NCBI RefSeq assembly: GCF_004136015.1
Contig: NZ_CP024866.1
Span: 1,174,807-1,238,806 of the forward strand
Direction of reading: 5' to 3'
DNA: 64,000 bases
DNA from: Pseudomonas sp. ACM7
Lineage (GTDB): Bacteria; Pseudomonadota; Gammaproteobacteria; Pseudomonadales; Pseudomonadaceae
Below, one piece after another: positions 1-11,132 of the stretch. The position numbers were made by a program, and so were the translations under genes. The notes under the pieces were generated by a model, which had not been told where the DNA came from, did not search any database, and saw only the letters and a program-made list of their open reading frames with translations. Position 1 is the first letter of the stretch. Every line of letters begins with the position of its first letter.

Positions 1-1362
1 CTGGATCGCACCATGATCCCGCTGGGCTCGTGCACCATGAAACTCAACGCCGCCAGCGAAATGATCCCGGTGACCTGGGCCGAGTTCGGCGCCCTGCACC
101 CGTTCGCCCCGGCCGCGCAAAGCGCCGGCTACCAGCAGCTGACCGATGAACTGGAAGCGATGCTCTGCGCCGCCACCGGTTACGACGCGATCTCCCTGCA
201 ACCGAACGCCGGTTCCCAGGGCGAATACGCCGGCCTGCTGGCGATTCGCGCCTACCACCAGAGCCGTGGCGAAGACCGTCGCGACATCTGCCTGATCCCC
301 TCGTCCGCCCACGGCACCAACCCGGCCACCGCCAACATGGCCGGCATGCGCGTGGTCGTCACCGCCTGCGATGCCCGCGGCAACGTCGACATCGAAGACC
401 TGCGCGCCAAGGCCATCGAGCACCGCGAACACCTCGCCGCGCTGATGATCACCTACCCGTCGACCCACGGCGTGTTCGAAGAAGGCATCCGCGAAATCTG
501 CGGCATCATTCACGACCACGGCGGCCAGGTGTACATCGACGGCGCCAACATGAACGCCATGGTCGGCCTCTGTGCCCCGGGCAAGTTCGGCGGCGACGTG
601 TCGCACCTGAACCTGCACAAAACCTTCTGCATCCCCCACGGCGGTGGCGGCCCGGGCGTCGGCCCGATTGGCGTCAAGTCGCACCTGACCCCGTTCCTGC
701 CGGGTCACGGCACCATGGAACGTAAAGAAGGCGCAGTCTGCGCAGCACCGTTCGGCAGCGCGAGCATTTTGCCGATCACCTGGATGTACATTCGGATGAT
801 GGGCGGCGCCGGTCTGAAGCGCGCTTCGCAACTGGCGATCCTCAATGCCAACTACATTTCCCGTCGCCTCGAAGAGCACTACCCGGTGCTCTACACCGGC
901 AGCAACGGCCTGGTGGCGCACGAATGCATCCTCGATTTGCGCCCGTTGAAAGACAGCAGCGGCATCAGCGTCGATGACGTCGCCAAGCGCCTGATCGACT
1001 TCGGCTTCCATGCCCCGACCATGTCGTTCCCCGTCGCCGGCACCTTGATGATCGAGCCGACCGAAAGCGAATCCAAAGAAGAACTGGACCGCTTCTGCGA
1101 CGCCATGATCCGCATCCGCGAAGAAATCCGCGCGGTGGAAAACGGCACCCTGGACAAGGACGACAACCCGCTGAAAAACGCCCCGCACACTGCGGCGGAA
1201 ATCGTCGGTGAATGGACGCATCCGTACAGCCGTGAGCAAGCGGTGTATCCAGTAGCGTCGCTGATCGAAGGCAAGTACTGGCCACCGGTCGGTCGCGTCG
1301 ACAACGTGTTTGGCGATCGCAACCTGATCTGCGCCTGCCCTTCGATCGAAAGCTACGCTTAA
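1..1362 (+). CDS. gcvP: Glycine dehydrogenase (P protein), 3' part
   Basis: C-terminal half (about 453 codons) of the PLP-dependent glycine decarboxylase of the glycine cleavage system; the reading frame is open at base 1, so the start lies outside the window and the full protein should be near 950 residues. The PLP-lysine motif [16 protein letters not shown] is encoded near 615-655, and family signatures such as [10 protein letters not shown] and the C-terminal CxCPS-type end are present. P protein transfers the glycine aminomethyl group to lipoyl-H protein, the partner of GcvT encoded at 2983. It is followed by a REP pair and then sdaA and gcvT, so glycine and serine breakdown are grouped. 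Confidence 0.97.
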   Translation: MDRTMIPLGSCTMKLNAASEMIPVTWAEFGALHPFAPAAQSAGYQQLTDELEAMLCAATGYDAISLQPNAGSQGEYAGLLAIRAYHQSRGEDRRDICLIPSSAHGTNPATANMAGMRVVVTACDARGNVDIEDLRAKAIEHREHLAALMITYPSTHGVFEEGIREICGIIHDHGGQVYIDGANMNAMVGLCAPGKFGGDVSHLNLHKTFCIPHGGGGPGVGPIGVKSHLTPFLPGHGTMERKEGAVCAAPFGSASILPITWMYIRMMGGAGLKRASQLAILNANYISRRLEEHYPVLYTGSNGLVAHECILDLRPLKDSSGISVDDVAKRLIDFGFHAPTMSFPVAGTLMIEPTESESKEELDRFCDAMIRIREEIRAVENGTLDKDDNPLKNAPHTAAEIVGEWTHPYSREQAVYPVASLIEGKYWPPVGRVDNVFGDRNLICACPSIESYA

Positions 1363-1412
1363 AACTGATGGGGGCGGGTTCGCCTGCCCCCACTTTCAAG
1401 AACACTACATAT

Positions 1413-1511
1413 CCCCTTGTGGGAGCGGGCTTGCTCGCGAATGCGGTGGGTCAGGCAACATTGATGGTGACTGATACACCGCATTCGCGAGCAAGCCCGC
1501 TCCCACAGGGG
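1413..1511. repeat. REP-like palindrome pair, family A
   Basis: Two inverted copies of a core reading GTGGGAGCGGGCTTGCTCGC flank about 50 bases of unrelated sequence, so the whole element can fold into one long hairpin. It lies between gcvP and sdaA. The same core recurs in five further intergenic spots of this window, always as an inverted pair, which fits the REP doublets (REPINs) that are spread by RAYT transposases in Pseudomonas. Confidence 0.9.
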
Positions 1512-1567
1512 ACCGTGCAAAGCACCAGATTGCGCCCATACCTATAACAAGAAACCGGAGAACAACC

Positions 1568-2944
<1,377 letters not shown>

Positions 2945-2982
2945 TGCTTACGCGCATTTGCACACTTTTTCAGGAGCTGAAT

Positions 2983-4107
2983 ATGTCCACCGAACAACTG
3001 TCGAAAACCCCGCTGCACGCACTGCACATCGAACTCGGCGCCCGCATGGTGCCGTTTGCCGGCTATGACATGCCGGTGCAATACCCGCTCGGCGTGATGA
3101 AAGAACACCAGCACACCCGTGATCAGGCCGGGCTGTTCGATGTCTCGCACATGGGCCAGATCCGCCTGACCGGCGCCGATGCCGCCAAGGCGCTGGAAAC
3201 CCTGGTGCCGGTGGACATCATCGACCTGCCTGTGGGCACGCAGCGTTACGCGATGTTCACCAACGAGACCGGCGGCATCCTCGACGACTTGATGGTCGCC
3301 AACCTGGGTAACGACGAACTGTTCCTGGTGGTCAACGCCGCCTGCAAGGACCAGGACCTGGCGCATCTGCGCAAACACATCGGCGACCAGTGCACCATCG
3401 AGCCGTTGTTTGAAGAACGCGCCCTGCTGGCGCTGCAAGGTCCGGCCGCCGTCACCGTGCTCGCGCGCCTGGCACCTGAAGTAGCGAAGATGACCTTCAT
3501 GCAGTTCGCCCGCGTGAAACTGCTGGGCGTGGACTGCTTTGTCAGCCGTTCGGGCTATACCGGTGAAGACGGTTACGAAATCTCCGTACCGGCCGCCAAC
3601 GCCGAAGCCTTGGCTCGCGCCCTGCTGGCCGAACCTGAAGTAGCGGCCATCGGCCTTGGCGCTCGCGACTCCCTGCGCCTGGAAGCCGGCCTGTGCCTCT
3701 ACGGCCACGACATGAACACCGAGACCACCCCGATCGAAGCAAGCCTGCTGTGGGCCATCTCCAAGCCTCGTCGCGCTGATGGCGCACGTGCTGGCGGCTT
3801 CCCCGGCGCAGAAACCGTGTTCGGACAGCAACAAGCCGGTGTCAGCCGCAAGCGCGTGGGCCTTCTGCCTCAAGAACGCACGCCAGTGCGCGAAGGTGCA
3901 GAGATCGTCAATGAAGCAGGCGACATCATTGGTGCGGTTTGCAGTGGTGGCTTCGGTCCGACCTTGGGCGGCCCTTTGGCGATGGGTTACGTCGACAGTG
4001 CTTATATCGCTCTCGATACGCCGGTATGGGCGTTTGTTCGTGGGAAAAAGGTGCCTTTGCTTGTAAGCAAAATGCCATTTGTTCCACAACGCTACTACCG
4101 TGGCTGA
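2983..4107 (+). CDS. gcvT: Glycine cleavage system T protein (aminomethyltransferase)
   Basis: 374-residue T protein that releases ammonia from aminomethyl-lipoyl-H protein and hands the C1 unit to tetrahydrofolate. The N-terminus [20 protein letters not shown] and the motif LFDVSHMGQ are typical of GcvT. The frame is open far upstream inside sdaA, but the real start is the ATG at 2983, preceded by CAGGAG at 2971-2976 and placed 38 bases after the sdaA stop, so the two are probably cotranscribed. The short gap leaves no room for a glycine riboswitch in front of gcvT. Confidence 0.96.
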   Translation: MSTEQLSKTPLHALHIELGARMVPFAGYDMPVQYPLGVMKEHQHTRDQAGLFDVSHMGQIRLTGADAAKALETLVPVDIIDLPVGTQRYAMFTNETGGILDDLMVANLGNDELFLVVNAACKDQDLAHLRKHIGDQCTIEPLFEERALLALQGPAAVTVLARLAPEVAKMTFMQFARVKLLGVDCFVSRSGYTGEDGYEISVPAANAEALARALLAEPEVAAIGLGARDSLRLEAGLCLYGHDMNTETTPIEASLLWAISKPRRADGARAGGFPGAETVFGQQQAGVSRKRVGLLPQERTPVREGAEIVNEAGDIIGAVCSGGFGPTLGGPLAMGYVDSAYIALDTPVWAFVRGKKVPLLVSKMPFVPQRYYRG

Positions 4108-4128
4108 TTGACTGTTTCTATAAGTAAC

Positions 4129-4168
4129 GCGGTTGCGTTAACAGCGCACTAATGTGTAACGCAACCGC
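4129..4168. repeat. Perfect 12-bp inverted repeat after gcvT
   Basis: GCGGTTGCGTTA at 4129-4140 is mirrored exactly by TAACGCAACCGC at 4157-4168 across a 16-base loop. The left arm is itself part of a smaller palindrome (TAACGC GGTT GCGTTA, 4125-4140), so TAACGC occurs in both orientations several times. There is no T-run after the stem. It could be a Rho-independent-like processing hairpin for the gcvT message or a binding site; function unknown. Confidence 0.6.
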
Positions 4169-4302
4169 CATAAAACAGTGCATCACTTTACCTGTAAGCT
4201 TCGTTTATGAACTTTGCTTATAACGATCGAAAACAATTGAACACGGCGATTGCATAAGCCAACACTAGTTGCGGCATAAACGCCCCGGCGCGAGCAAATC
4301 CG

Positions 4303-4326
4303 GGCCCTCCACAGGGCTTGTTTTTT
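4303..4326 (+). terminator. Terminator-like hairpin upstream of the cold-shock gene
   Basis: Stem GCCCT/AGGGC (4304-4308 and 4313-4317) with a CCAC loop followed by TTGTTTTTT. The stem is short. It may end the gcvT transcript, or, if cold-shock transcription starts upstream, act in the leader. Confidence 0.5.
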
Positions 4327-4510
4327 CTCCCGTAGTTGGCGTAGAGTTTGTTCACTGTGTTTGCATGGGTCGCTTGGAATCGTGACCTGGGCAGTAGCCT
4401 ACAAGTTAGCTACATCCCGTTCGGCGTCTTCTTACTCTCCTGCAACCAGCCCCAGTACTCTTTCACAAGAAGGAGGCTGTCATTAATTTTTGCGTTAAAG
4501 GAAATAAGAA

Positions 4511-4723
4511 ATGTCCCAACGTCAGAGCGGTACCGTCAAGTGGTTTAACGACGAGAAAGGTTTTGGTTTTATCACTCCAGAAAGCGGTCCGGATCTGTTC
4601 GTGCATTTCCGCGCTATTCAGGGCAACGGCTTCAAGAGCCTGAAAGAAGGCCAGAAAGTGACTTTCGTTGCTGTGCAAGGCCAGAAAGGCATGCAAGCTG
4701 ACGAAGTACAAGCAGAAGCCTGA
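4511..4723 (+). CDS. Cold-shock protein, CspA family
   Basis: 70-residue single cold-shock domain protein. It begins [16 protein letters not shown] and carries both nucleic-acid binding motifs, RNP1 (KGFGFI) and RNP2 (DLFVHF). Such proteins act as RNA chaperones that melt secondary structure in messages; some members are cold-induced, others constitutive or stationary-phase. The stand-alone gene has a long 5' region and its own strong terminator. Which Pseudomonas paralogue (CapB-like, CspA, CspD) it is cannot be decided by eye, so no symbol is given. Confidence 0.95.
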   Translation: MSQRQSGTVKWFNDEKGFGFITPESGPDLFVHFRAIQGNGFKSLKEGQKVTFVAVQGQKGMQADEVQAEA

Positions 4724-4734
4724 TCTTCTGTTAC

Positions 4735-4770
4735 GAAAAAGCCCCTGATGCTGACATCAGGGGCTTTTTT
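4735..4770 (+). terminator. Rho-independent terminator of the cold-shock gene
   Basis: AGCCCCTGATG/CATCAGGGGCT stem with a short CTGA loop, preceded by an A-run and followed by TTTTTT. Classic intrinsic terminator 12 bases after the stop codon. Confidence 0.92.
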
Positions 4771-4819
4771 GTGCGCGTAAATCCGTAAAATGGCTTCTTT
4801 TTTCCGTCCAGAGGCTGCC

Positions 4820-5308
4820 ATGTCGAAACATCTTCTAAAACCCCAGGGCGACTTTCCTGCCGTCACCCTGGGTCGTCGCCTGGCAGCGATGTTCTACGAC
4901 TTCTTGTTGTGTACCGCCCTGCTGATCGTCACCAGCGGGATTTACAAGATGATCCAGATGGCGATCATCGGCGAAGACAAAATGCGCACCCTTACCGAGG
5001 CCGGCGCGCTGGACGGCGATCCATTGCTGTCAACGGTGCTGCTGTTTGTGCTGTTCGGTTTCTTCGCCAAATTCTGGACCTGGTCCGGTCAGACCCTGGG
5101 GATGCAGGTCTGGTGCATACGCGTGCAAAACGCCGACGGTTCATCCATCAGTCTGTGGCAGGCGTTGCTGCGCTTTGTGGTGTCGATCGCGTCCTTGCTG
5201 TGCGTCGGGCTGGGTTTCTTCTGGTCGCTGTTCGACAAACAGAAACGCAGCTGGCATGACATCTACTCCAATACCCAGCTCGTGCGGATTCCAAAGAAAA
5301 CCAAGTAA
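4820..5308 (+). CDS. RDD-family inner-membrane protein
   Basis: 162 residues with the RDD-domain plan: an N-terminal GRRLAAMFYDF motif leading into a first membrane segment (about residues 18-40), a second (about 70-90) and a third near 118-142, plus a central GQTLGMQVWCIRV motif typical of RDD proteins. Function is unknown; RDD proteins are often proposed to be transporters or membrane-stress factors. An upstream in-frame ATG exists at 4790, but the ATG at 4820 is preceded by AGAGG and matches the usual N-terminus. It stands alone between a terminator and a REP pair. Confidence 0.85.
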   Translation: MSKHLLKPQGDFPAVTLGRRLAAMFYDFLLCTALLIVTSGIYKMIQMAIIGEDKMRTLTEAGALDGDPLLSTVLLFVLFGFFAKFWTWSGQTLGMQVWCIRVQNADGSSISLWQALLRFVVSIASLLCVGLGFFWSLFDKQKRSWHDIYSNTQLVRIPKKTK

Positions 5309-5327
5309 TCCAGCCATACGAAAACCA

Positions 5328-5422
5328 CTGTGGGAGCGAGCTTGCTCGCGATGGCGGCGTTTCAGTCAACATGTATGTGACTGACTGACAGACCGCTATC
5401 GCGAGCACGCTCGCTCCCACAG
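5328..5422. repeat. REP-like palindrome pair, family A
   Basis: Inverted pair of the GTGGGAGCG...CTTGCTCGCGA core, with minor arm differences (GAGCGAG and GAGCACGC variants). It fills the gap between the convergent RDD gene and nadA, and may also stop or stabilise both transcripts. Confidence 0.9.
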
Positions 5423-5446
5423 TTTTTTGCAACTAGCTGACAGATC

Positions 5447-6505
5447 TCAAGCGTTGCCGGCTAATTTCATCCGCGCTGCCTGTGTGAAGTCGAGCATGCG
5501 CTTGAGCGGCCGAATCGCTTGTGGAATCAGCGCGGGATCGACAAAGATCTCGTTAGTCCCTTCCTTCAAGCTCTTGAGCGTGCGCTCAAGGGTATTCATC
5601 GCCATCCACGGGCAATGTGCGCAGCTGCGGCACGCTGCGCCGTTACCGGCCGTTGGCGCTTCGATGAAGACCTTGTCCGGGCACAGCTGCTGCATCTTGT
5701 AGAAGATGCCGCGATCAGTAGCGACGATCAGGGTCTTGTTTGGCAGGCTCTGGGCTGCCGCAATCAACTGACTGGTGGAGCCGACGGCATCCGCCAACTC
5801 GATCACCGCCGTCGGCGACTCCGGATGCACCAGAATAGCTGCATCCGGGTACAGCGCCTTCATGTCTTCGAGCTGTTTGGACTTGAACTCTTCGTGAACG
5901 ATGCAGGCACCGTCCCACAGCAGCATGTCCGCGCCGGTCTGGCGCTGGATGTAGGTGCCCAGGTGTTTGTCCGGGCCCCAAATGATGGTTTCGCCGTTAT
6001 CCATCAGGCTTTCGACGATCTCCAGCGCGCAGCTTGAAGTCACCACCCAATCTGCCCTGGCTTTGACCGCCGCCGACGTGTTGGCATACACCACCACGGT
6101 ACGTTCCGGGTGCTGATCGCAGAACGCCGAGAACTCGTCCACCGGGCAACCCAGGTCCAGCGAGCAGGTCGCTTCCAGGGTTGGCATCAGGATGCGTTTT
6201 TCAGGGTTGAGGATTTTGGCGGTCTCGCCCATGAACTTCACACCGGCGACCACCACGGTCTTGGCCGGGTGAGCATTGCCGAAGCGGGCCATCTCCAGCG
6301 AGTCGGAGACACAGCCTCCGGTTTCTTCGGCCAGGGCCTGAATGACCGGATCGCAATAGAAGTGAGCAACCAGCACCGCGTCCTGAGCCTTGAGCTCGGC
6401 AGCGATGGCGGCACGGTAATAGGCCTCCTCCTCGGCGGTCAGCGGCTTGGGCTGCTTGGCGTCGAGGTGGGCTTGAACCAGAAGGCGTTCGGAAATCTGC
6501 GTCAT
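5447..6505 (-). CDS. nadA: Quinolinate synthase A
   Basis: 352-residue NadA that condenses iminoaspartate with dihydroxyacetone phosphate to quinolinate, the first ring precursor of NAD. The three cluster-ligand regions are visible ([16 protein letters not shown] and the C-terminal [10 protein letters not shown]), consistent with the catalytic 4Fe-4S cluster, and the substrate motif HFYCDPVIQ is near residue 46. Length matches the family. It is monocistronic here, with no nadB or nadC next to it, which is normal in Pseudomonas. Confidence 0.97.
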   Translation of the reverse strand: MTQISERLLVQAHLDAKQPKPLTAEEEAYYRAAIAAELKAQDAVLVAHFYCDPVIQALAEETGGCVSDSLEMARFGNAHPAKTVVVAGVKFMGETAKILNPEKRILMPTLEATCSLDLGCPVDEFSAFCDQHPERTVVVYANTSAAVKARADWVVTSSCALEIVESLMDNGETIIWGPDKHLGTYIQRQTGADMLLWDGACIVHEEFKSKQLEDMKALYPDAAILVHPESPTAVIELADAVGSTSQLIAAAQSLPNKTLIVATDRGIFYKMQQLCPDKVFIEAPTAGNGAACRSCAHCPWMAMNTLERTLKSLKEGTNEIFVDPALIPQAIRPLKRMLDFTQAARMKLAGNA

Positions 6506-6775
6506 GTTCGCAAGACCTGCAGGCGCTTTCGCGCGAAAGTCGAGTATACACCCGGCTCCGGACCCTTCAGGGTACCGCCGGGAGAGTGAGTATCATCAGG
6601 CACGGACAACATTGAAGCTGCGCAAGGCTACAGAATATCCCGTGGATGCAAAAGATGATTCTGACCTGCGTCACGGTGTAGCCACGCTTTGATGCGAGCT
6701 CAAATCGCGGGCAAAAAAAAATCCGGAAATCCTCACTTACGTGGGCCTTCCAGACTTTTAAAACTGCTACAAAAA

Positions 6776-6851
6776 TGGTGGGTCGTGTGGGATTCGAACC
6801 TACGACCAATTGGTTAAAAGCCAACTGCTCTACCAACTGAGCTAACGACCC
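6776..6851 (-). tRNA. tRNA-Lys, anticodon TTT
   Basis: Read on the minus strand the 76 bases begin GGGTCGTTAGCTCAGTTGGT, have the anticodon loop CTTTTAA (anticodon TTT), the T arm GGTTCGAATCC, and end ACGACCCA plus an encoded CCA. The 7-bp acceptor stem GGGTCGT/ACGACCC pairs perfectly. The 270 bases between it and nadA contain no gene that I can support. Confidence 0.97.
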
Positions 6852-6914
6852 GCTGTGTGGTGGCGCGTATAATACTGATTTTTAAGGACTATTCAACACC
6901 TAATTTGAAATAAA

Positions 6915-7607
6915 TCAAAAATAAGGTGTCGGGTCGCTGATTCCGGCTGCCGCAAAGCCTTCTGCACGCAGGCGGCAGCTGTCGCATTTGCCGCAAGCGC
7001 GACCCTTATCATCGGCCTGATAGCAGGAAACAGTCAGCCCATAATCGACACCCAGCTTCACGCCTGCCTGGACAATTTGCGCCTTGCTCAGGTTCTGCAA
7101 TGGCGCCTGAATGCGAAAACCATTCCCCTCTACACCGGCCTTCGTCGCCAGATTGGCCATGCGCTCGAAAGACTCAATAAATTCGGGACGGCAGTCTGGG
7201 TATCCGGAGTAATCCACGGCGTTCACACCAATAAAGATGTCACGCGCGCCCAGCACTTCAGCCCAGCCCAGAGCCAGGGACAGGAACACCGTGTTGCGCG
7301 CCGGCACGTAAGTCACCGGAATACCTTCACCCGGCACTTCCGGCACGTCGATGCTGCTGTCGGTCAGTGCCGAACCGCCGATACCGTTCAGGTTCAGACC
7401 GATGACCTTGTGTTCGATAACACCCAAGTCTCGGGCGACACGTTCGGCGGCGTGCAATTCGGCGTGAGACCGCTGACCGTAGTCGAAGCTCACGGTGTAG
7501 CAGCTGTAACCTTCAGCACGAGCGATCGCCACGACGGTCGCCGAGTCCAGGCCGCCGGACAGCAAGATGACTGCACGTTTTTCGGTAGTGTTCAGTTGTT
7601 CAGTCAT
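6915..7607 (-). CDS. queC: 7-cyano-7-deazaguanine synthase
   Basis: 230-residue QueC, an ATP-dependent enzyme that converts 7-carboxy-7-deazaguanine to preQ0 in queuosine biosynthesis. The PP-loop SGGLDSAT lies near residue 17, and the zinc-binding cysteines are in the C-terminal [17 protein letters not shown] segment. The open frame extends further upstream, but the ATG at 7607 gives the normal N-terminus and lies one base from the queE stop, so the pair is translationally linked. The upstream gene makes its substrate. Confidence 0.96.
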   Translation of the reverse strand: MTEQLNTTEKRAVILLSGGLDSATVVAIARAEGYSCYTVSFDYGQRSHAELHAAERVARDLGVIEHKVIGLNLNGIGGSALTDSSIDVPEVPGEGIPVTYVPARNTVFLSLALGWAEVLGARDIFIGVNAVDYSGYPDCRPEFIESFERMANLATKAGVEGNGFRIQAPLQNLSKAQIVQAGVKLGVDYGLTVSCYQADDKGRACGKCDSCRLRAEGFAAAGISDPTPYF

Positions 7608-7608
7608 T

Positions 7609-8256
7609 TCAGCGCCCCGGCTCGTCATTCCAAAGATATTTATGCAACTGCAACTGCAGGCGCACTGGCAGGTTGTCCGCCACCACCCAGTCAGCCAGGT
7701 CCCGTGCATTGAGATCATGGTGACTTGGCGAGAAAAGGACTTCACCGGCGCGCTGATCCAGACCGTACTGGATCAGCTTGGACACGGCCCAGTCATAGTC
7801 TTCCCGCGAGCAGATGACGAACTTCACCTGATCGTTGCGCGTGAGCAGTTCGATGTTCTCGTAGCGGTTGCGATGGGCTTCTTTCGAACCCGGGGTTTTC
7901 AGGTCGACGACGCGACTGACCCGTGGATCGACCGCCGAGATATCCAGGGCACCGCTGGTTTCCAGCGAGACCTCGTAACCGGCGTCACACAACTGCTTGA
8001 GCAATGGGATGGCGTTGGGTTGTGCCAGCGGCTCGCCGCCGGTGACACAGACGTAACGCGGACGAAAACCGGCCACTTGCTCGAGGATGTCGTCGAGCGT
8101 GCGAATGGTTCCGCCAGTGAACGCGTAGGCGCTGTCGCAGTATTGGCAACGCAATGGGCAACCGGTCAGGCGCACAAAAACAGTGGGCAGCCCGGCAGTC
8201 CGCGTTTCACCCTGCAACGAGTAGAAAACTTCGGTGATTCTCAATGTGTCTTGCAT
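7609..8256 (-). CDS. queE: 7-carboxy-7-deazaguanine synthase (radical SAM)
   Basis: 215-residue radical SAM enzyme making 7-carboxy-7-deazaguanine from 6-carboxytetrahydropterin. The cluster motif CPLRCQYC (CX3CX2C) is near residue 31 and the SAM-binding VTGGEPL follows. The usual N-terminus, [17 protein letters not shown], corresponds to the ATG at 8256; another in-frame ATG at 8271 would add five residues, and neither has a strong Shine-Dalgarno. It is directly upstream of queC, forming a two-gene queuosine/preQ0 operon. Confidence 0.95.
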   Translation of the reverse strand: MQDTLRITEVFYSLQGETRTAGLPTVFVRLTGCPLRCQYCDSAYAFTGGTIRTLDDILEQVAGFRPRYVCVTGGEPLAQPNAIPLLKQLCDAGYEVSLETSGALDISAVDPRVSRVVDLKTPGSKEAHRNRYENIELLTRNDQVKFVICSREDYDWAVSKLIQYGLDQRAGEVLFSPSHHDLNARDLADWVVADNLPVRLQLQLHKYLWNDEPGR

Positions 8257-8371
8257 AGTCGCCACGGGCATAACAGCTAAACAGGCTGTCCGCCTCCGTC
8301 AGGCACTTCAAGGAACCCCGCCACCGCGCAGATCCCAAAAAGCGTGTTTCATAAAAAGGGCGTGAATTCTA

Positions 8372-8400
8372 ACGAAAAAACCCGCGACAAGCGCGGGTTT
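8372..8400 (-). terminator. Rho-independent terminator of the tol-pal operon
   Basis: On the minus strand AAACCCGCG/CGCGGGTTT forms a 9-bp stem with a 5-base loop followed by TTTTTT, about 20 bases after the cpoB stop codon. Confidence 0.9.
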
Positions 8401-8422
8401 CTTCGAAACAGGTCAAGCAGCC

Positions 8423-9274
8423 TTACATTTTCTGCAGATCACGCTGAGCCAGCTGAGCAGCGGAGGTGCCCGGATATTGGGACACTACCTGTTGCAGAAT
8501 GCCTTTGACCTTGTCGGGATGACCAAGGCGGCGCTCTACATCAGCCAGCTTGTACAGCGAATCAGGCACTTTTGGATGCTTGGGGTACAGCTGTGAAACC
8601 TTGGCAAAAGCCTGACCTGCACCTTGCAGATCGCCTTTGGCCAGATTCACTTCGCCCAACCAGTACTGGGCATTACCCGCATACTGACTGTTCGGGTACT
8701 TGCGCAGGAATGCGGCAAACGCCTGGCTGGCCTTGTCGAAATCCTTGGCTTTGATCAGGTCGAAGGCTGCATCGTAATACAGTTTTTCCTTCGCCGGATC
8801 AGCCGGCTCGCTACCCGCGGCAGGCGCTTGTGTGGAAGTGGCAGCGGCTGCCGCTCCTGCGGCTGCGCCCGCTGCTGCACCGGGGGCATTCAAACTGCCA
8901 CCGGCGGAAGAATTATCAGGAGTCGCGGCTGGTGCAACGCCGGTTCCTATGCGCCGATCAAGATCCTGATATCGCTCCAGGTTCTCTTGCTTCATGCGCG
9001 CTACATCATTTTGCAGAACTTCGATGATGCCTTGTTGGCGCGAGATCTGCTCCTGCATTGATTGCAGTTGGTTGAACAGCTCGCCCTGTGCCGAGACAGG
9101 GGCCGAAACCCCTCCCCCGGCATAGGCGCCGTTCGTACCGTAACCTGCAGGCGGATTACTAGTCCCGCTATTGGTATAGCCGGAGTCGTTATCGACCACA
9201 GGAACCGCAGCCCACACCGCAAGCGGTGCGAGGCTGAGAGCCAAAACAGTTACAGCACGACGGCACGTTCGCAT
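8423..9274 (-). CDS. cpoB: Cell division coordinator CpoB (YbgF)
   Basis: 283-residue periplasmic protein and last gene of the tol-pal operon. It has a Sec signal peptide (cleavage probably after the AVWA near residue 23), a Gln/Glu-rich coiled coil at about 62-110 that mediates trimerisation, an Ala/Pro-rich linker, and a C-terminal TPR domain (about 160-280; repeats containing YYDAAFDLIKAKDFDKA and YAGNAQYWLGEV). CpoB links Tol-Pal constriction to peptidoglycan synthesis by PBP1b in E. coli. Only six bases separate it from pal. Confidence 0.95.
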   Translation of the reverse strand: MRTCRRAVTVLALSLAPLAVWAAVPVVDNDSGYTNSGTSNPPAGYGTNGAYAGGGVSAPVSAQGELFNQLQSMQEQISRQQGIIEVLQNDVARMKQENLERYQDLDRRIGTGVAPAATPDNSSAGGSLNAPGAAAGAAAGAAAAATSTQAPAAGSEPADPAKEKLYYDAAFDLIKAKDFDKASQAFAAFLRKYPNSQYAGNAQYWLGEVNLAKGDLQGAGQAFAKVSQLYPKHPKVPDSLYKLADVERRLGHPDKVKGILQQVVSQYPGTSAAQLAQRDLQKM

Positions 9275-9280
9275 GGCGAA

Positions 9281-9778
9281 TTACTTACGCAGTTCGACGC
9301 GACGGTTTTGAGCCCAGGACTGCTCGTCGTTGCCGGTAGCAACTGGACGCTCTTCGCCGTAGGAAACCAGTTCCAGCTGAGCTGGGGAAACACCTTGCAG
9401 TACCAGGTAACGCTGAACGGCTTTCGCACGACGCTCGCCCAGTGCCATGTTGTACTCACGAGTACCACGTTCGTCGGTGTTGCCTTCCAGAACAACGCGA
9501 GCGCCGTTTGCTTTCAGGTCTTTGGCGTGAACGTCCAGAGCGCGCATGGCTTCTGGCTTCAGGTCCGAGCTGTCGTATTCGAAGTAGAAAGTGGTGATTG
9601 CGCGCAGAGCAGCTTCTTCGCTCAGGGAGCCGTCAACTGCACCAGTGTTTGCGCCGTAACCAGCGTTTGGATCTACAGCGCCTTCTCCGGCATTGTCGCC
9701 GCCTTTGGACGAGCAACCTACAGCTACAGCCATGGCCAGAGCCAGCGCAGCAAATTTACCAAACTTCAGCATTTCCAT
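9281..9778 (-). CDS. pal: Peptidoglycan-associated lipoprotein Pal
   Basis: 165-residue outer-membrane lipoprotein (OprL in P. aeruginosa). The lipobox AVGC ends a signal of about 21 residues, so the mature protein starts at Cys. The C-terminal OmpA-like domain (about 60-165) carries the peptidoglycan-binding motif [20 protein letters not shown]. It binds meso-DAP peptidoglycan and TolB, anchoring the outer membrane during division. An AGGAG seven bases before the ATG at 9778 fixes the start. Confidence 0.98.
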   Translation of the reverse strand: MEMLKFGKFAALALAMAVAVGCSSKGGDNAGEGAVDPNAGYGANTGAVDGSLSEEAALRAITTFYFEYDSSDLKPEAMRALDVHAKDLKANGARVVLEGNTDERGTREYNMALGERRAKAVQRYLVLQGVSPAQLELVSYGEERPVATGNDEQSWAQNRRVELRK

Positions 9779-9830
9779 CGTGAAACTCCTAATGAACCCC
9801 AGTGTGTTAAGTACAACGTGTAGCGCCGCG

Positions 9831-11132
9831 TCAGTTCAGGTAAGGGGACCAGGAAGGTTCTCTGACTTCGCCTTGTGCGGTAGGAAGCGGGAGCCTTACG
9901 CGTCCATTAATGGACACGAGCATCAAGACTCCCCGGCCCTGCTGGCGGGTGGCGTAGATTACCATGGTGCCGTTGGGCGCAACAGTAGGCGACTCGTCCA
10001 GAGTGCTATCAGTGAGGATTTTTACGCTTCCGCGCTGCAAATCCTGGGCCGCCACCTTGAAATTAGTGAAACCTTCCTGACGATGGATCATCACCAGGGT
10101 CTTTTCATCAGCCGAAAGCTTAGGGTTGGCGTTGTAGTTACCGATAAAGGTCACACGTTCCGCACCACCACCGCCTGCGCTGGTTTTGTAGATCTGCGGC
10201 TTGCCGCCACGGTCCGAGGTGAAGTAGATGGTCGAACCATCTTTACCCCAGAACGGTTCGGTGTTGATGCCAGGACCGTTAGTGACACGAGTGATCTGAC
10301 GCGAACCCAGGTTCATCACGTAGATGTCCGGGTTGCCATCTTTCGACAGTACGAATGCCAGACGATTACCATCCGGCGACCATGCTGGCGCGCCATTCAG
10401 GCCTTCGAAGTTGGTGATCTGCTCACGGCGACCGGTGTCGATGTTCTGCATGAAGATACGCGGACGCTTCTGCTCGAACGACACATAAGCGATGCGCTTG
10501 CCGTCCGGTGCGAAACGCGGCGACAGGATCGGCTCGCGCGATTGCAGCAGGGTCACAGCACGGGCACCGTCATAGTCCGAACGTTGCAGCGTGTAGCGAG
10601 TGTTCTTCTCGGAGAAACGCTCGGCTGTCACGTACAGCAGACGAGTCGAGAACGCACCTTTGATACCGGTGAGTTTTTCGAACGACTGGTCCGCAATGTA
10701 GTGCGACATGTCACGCAGTTGATCGACGCTGCCCGACACGCTGCCGGTCAGCACTTGCTGCTCGGTGGCGACGTTGAACAGTGCGTATTGGACCTGCAGG
10801 CGACCGCCCGCAGGAGCAATGCTGCCGACCATGACGTACTGGGCACCCAGCGCCTTGAAGTCACGGAAGATGATTTCGCTGGCCTGGCTTGGCTGGCTGA
10901 TCATGTTCTGTTTAGGAATCGGCGAGTAGTAACCCGAGTTGCGCAGGTCGTTACCGATGATTTCGGCCATGTCGTCCGGCAGAACGCTGCCGCCCTGGTT
11001 GCCAAACGGAACGACTGCGATCGGGGTGGCCCGATCACTGCCGCTGGTGACCAGAATGTTTTTTTCATCAGCTGCCGCTATCCCTGCCAGGCAGCAGATA
11101 ACGACAAGCATTCCTCGAAGAAGGTTTCTCAC
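9831..11132 (-). CDS. tolB: Tol-Pal system protein TolB
   Basis: 433-residue periplasmic TolB: a signal peptide ending near AAADE, an N-terminal alpha/beta domain, and a six-bladed beta-propeller with repeated [17 protein letters not shown] and SADEKTL motifs. The propeller binds Pal, and the N-terminus is recruited by TolA. The start is GTG at 11132, overlapping the tolA stop as GTGA, so translation is coupled. Confidence 0.97.
   Translation of the reverse strand: MRNLLRGMLVVICCLAGIAAADEKNILVTSGSDRATPIAVVPFGNQGGSVLPDDMAEIIGNDLRNSGYYSPIPKQNMISQPSQASEIIFRDFKALGAQYVMVGSIAPAGGRLQVQYALFNVATEQQVLTGSVSGSVDQLRDMSHYIADQSFEKLTGIKGAFSTRLLYVTAERFSEKNTRYTLQRSDYDGARAVTLLQSREPILSPRFAPDGKRIAYVSFEQKRPRIFMQNIDTGRREQITNFEGLNGAPAWSPDGNRLAFVLSKDGNPDIYVMNLGSRQITRVTNGPGINTEPFWGKDGSTIYFTSDRGGKPQIYKTSAGGGGAERVTFIGNYNANPKLSADEKTLVMIHRQEGFTNFKVAAQDLQRGSVKILTDSTLDESPTVAPNGTMVIYATRQQGRGVLMLVSINGRVRLPLPTAQGEVREPSWSPYLN

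Larger units (their letters stand above)
4108..4510 (+). promoter_or_regulatory. 403-base gene-free region, cold-shock gene promoter and leader
   Basis: No gene is visible here. The first part holds the gcvT-end inverted repeat and a terminator-like hairpin. The roughly 180 bases after 4326 should contain the promoter and a long untranslated leader of the cold-shock gene; long structured leaders are usual for cspA-type genes. I could not identify a convincing -35/-10 pair. A purine-rich AGGAAATAAGAA precedes the ATG at 4511. Confidence 0.5.

Noticed and set aside
2945..2982. Possible glycine riboswitch before gcvT
   Set aside because: Only 38 bases separate sdaA and gcvT, too short for the aptamer.
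6567..6836. 89-codon minus-strand frame over the tRNA
   Set aside because: It reads through the tRNA-Lys gene, giving the well-known artefact sequence ending NPTRPT; not a gene.
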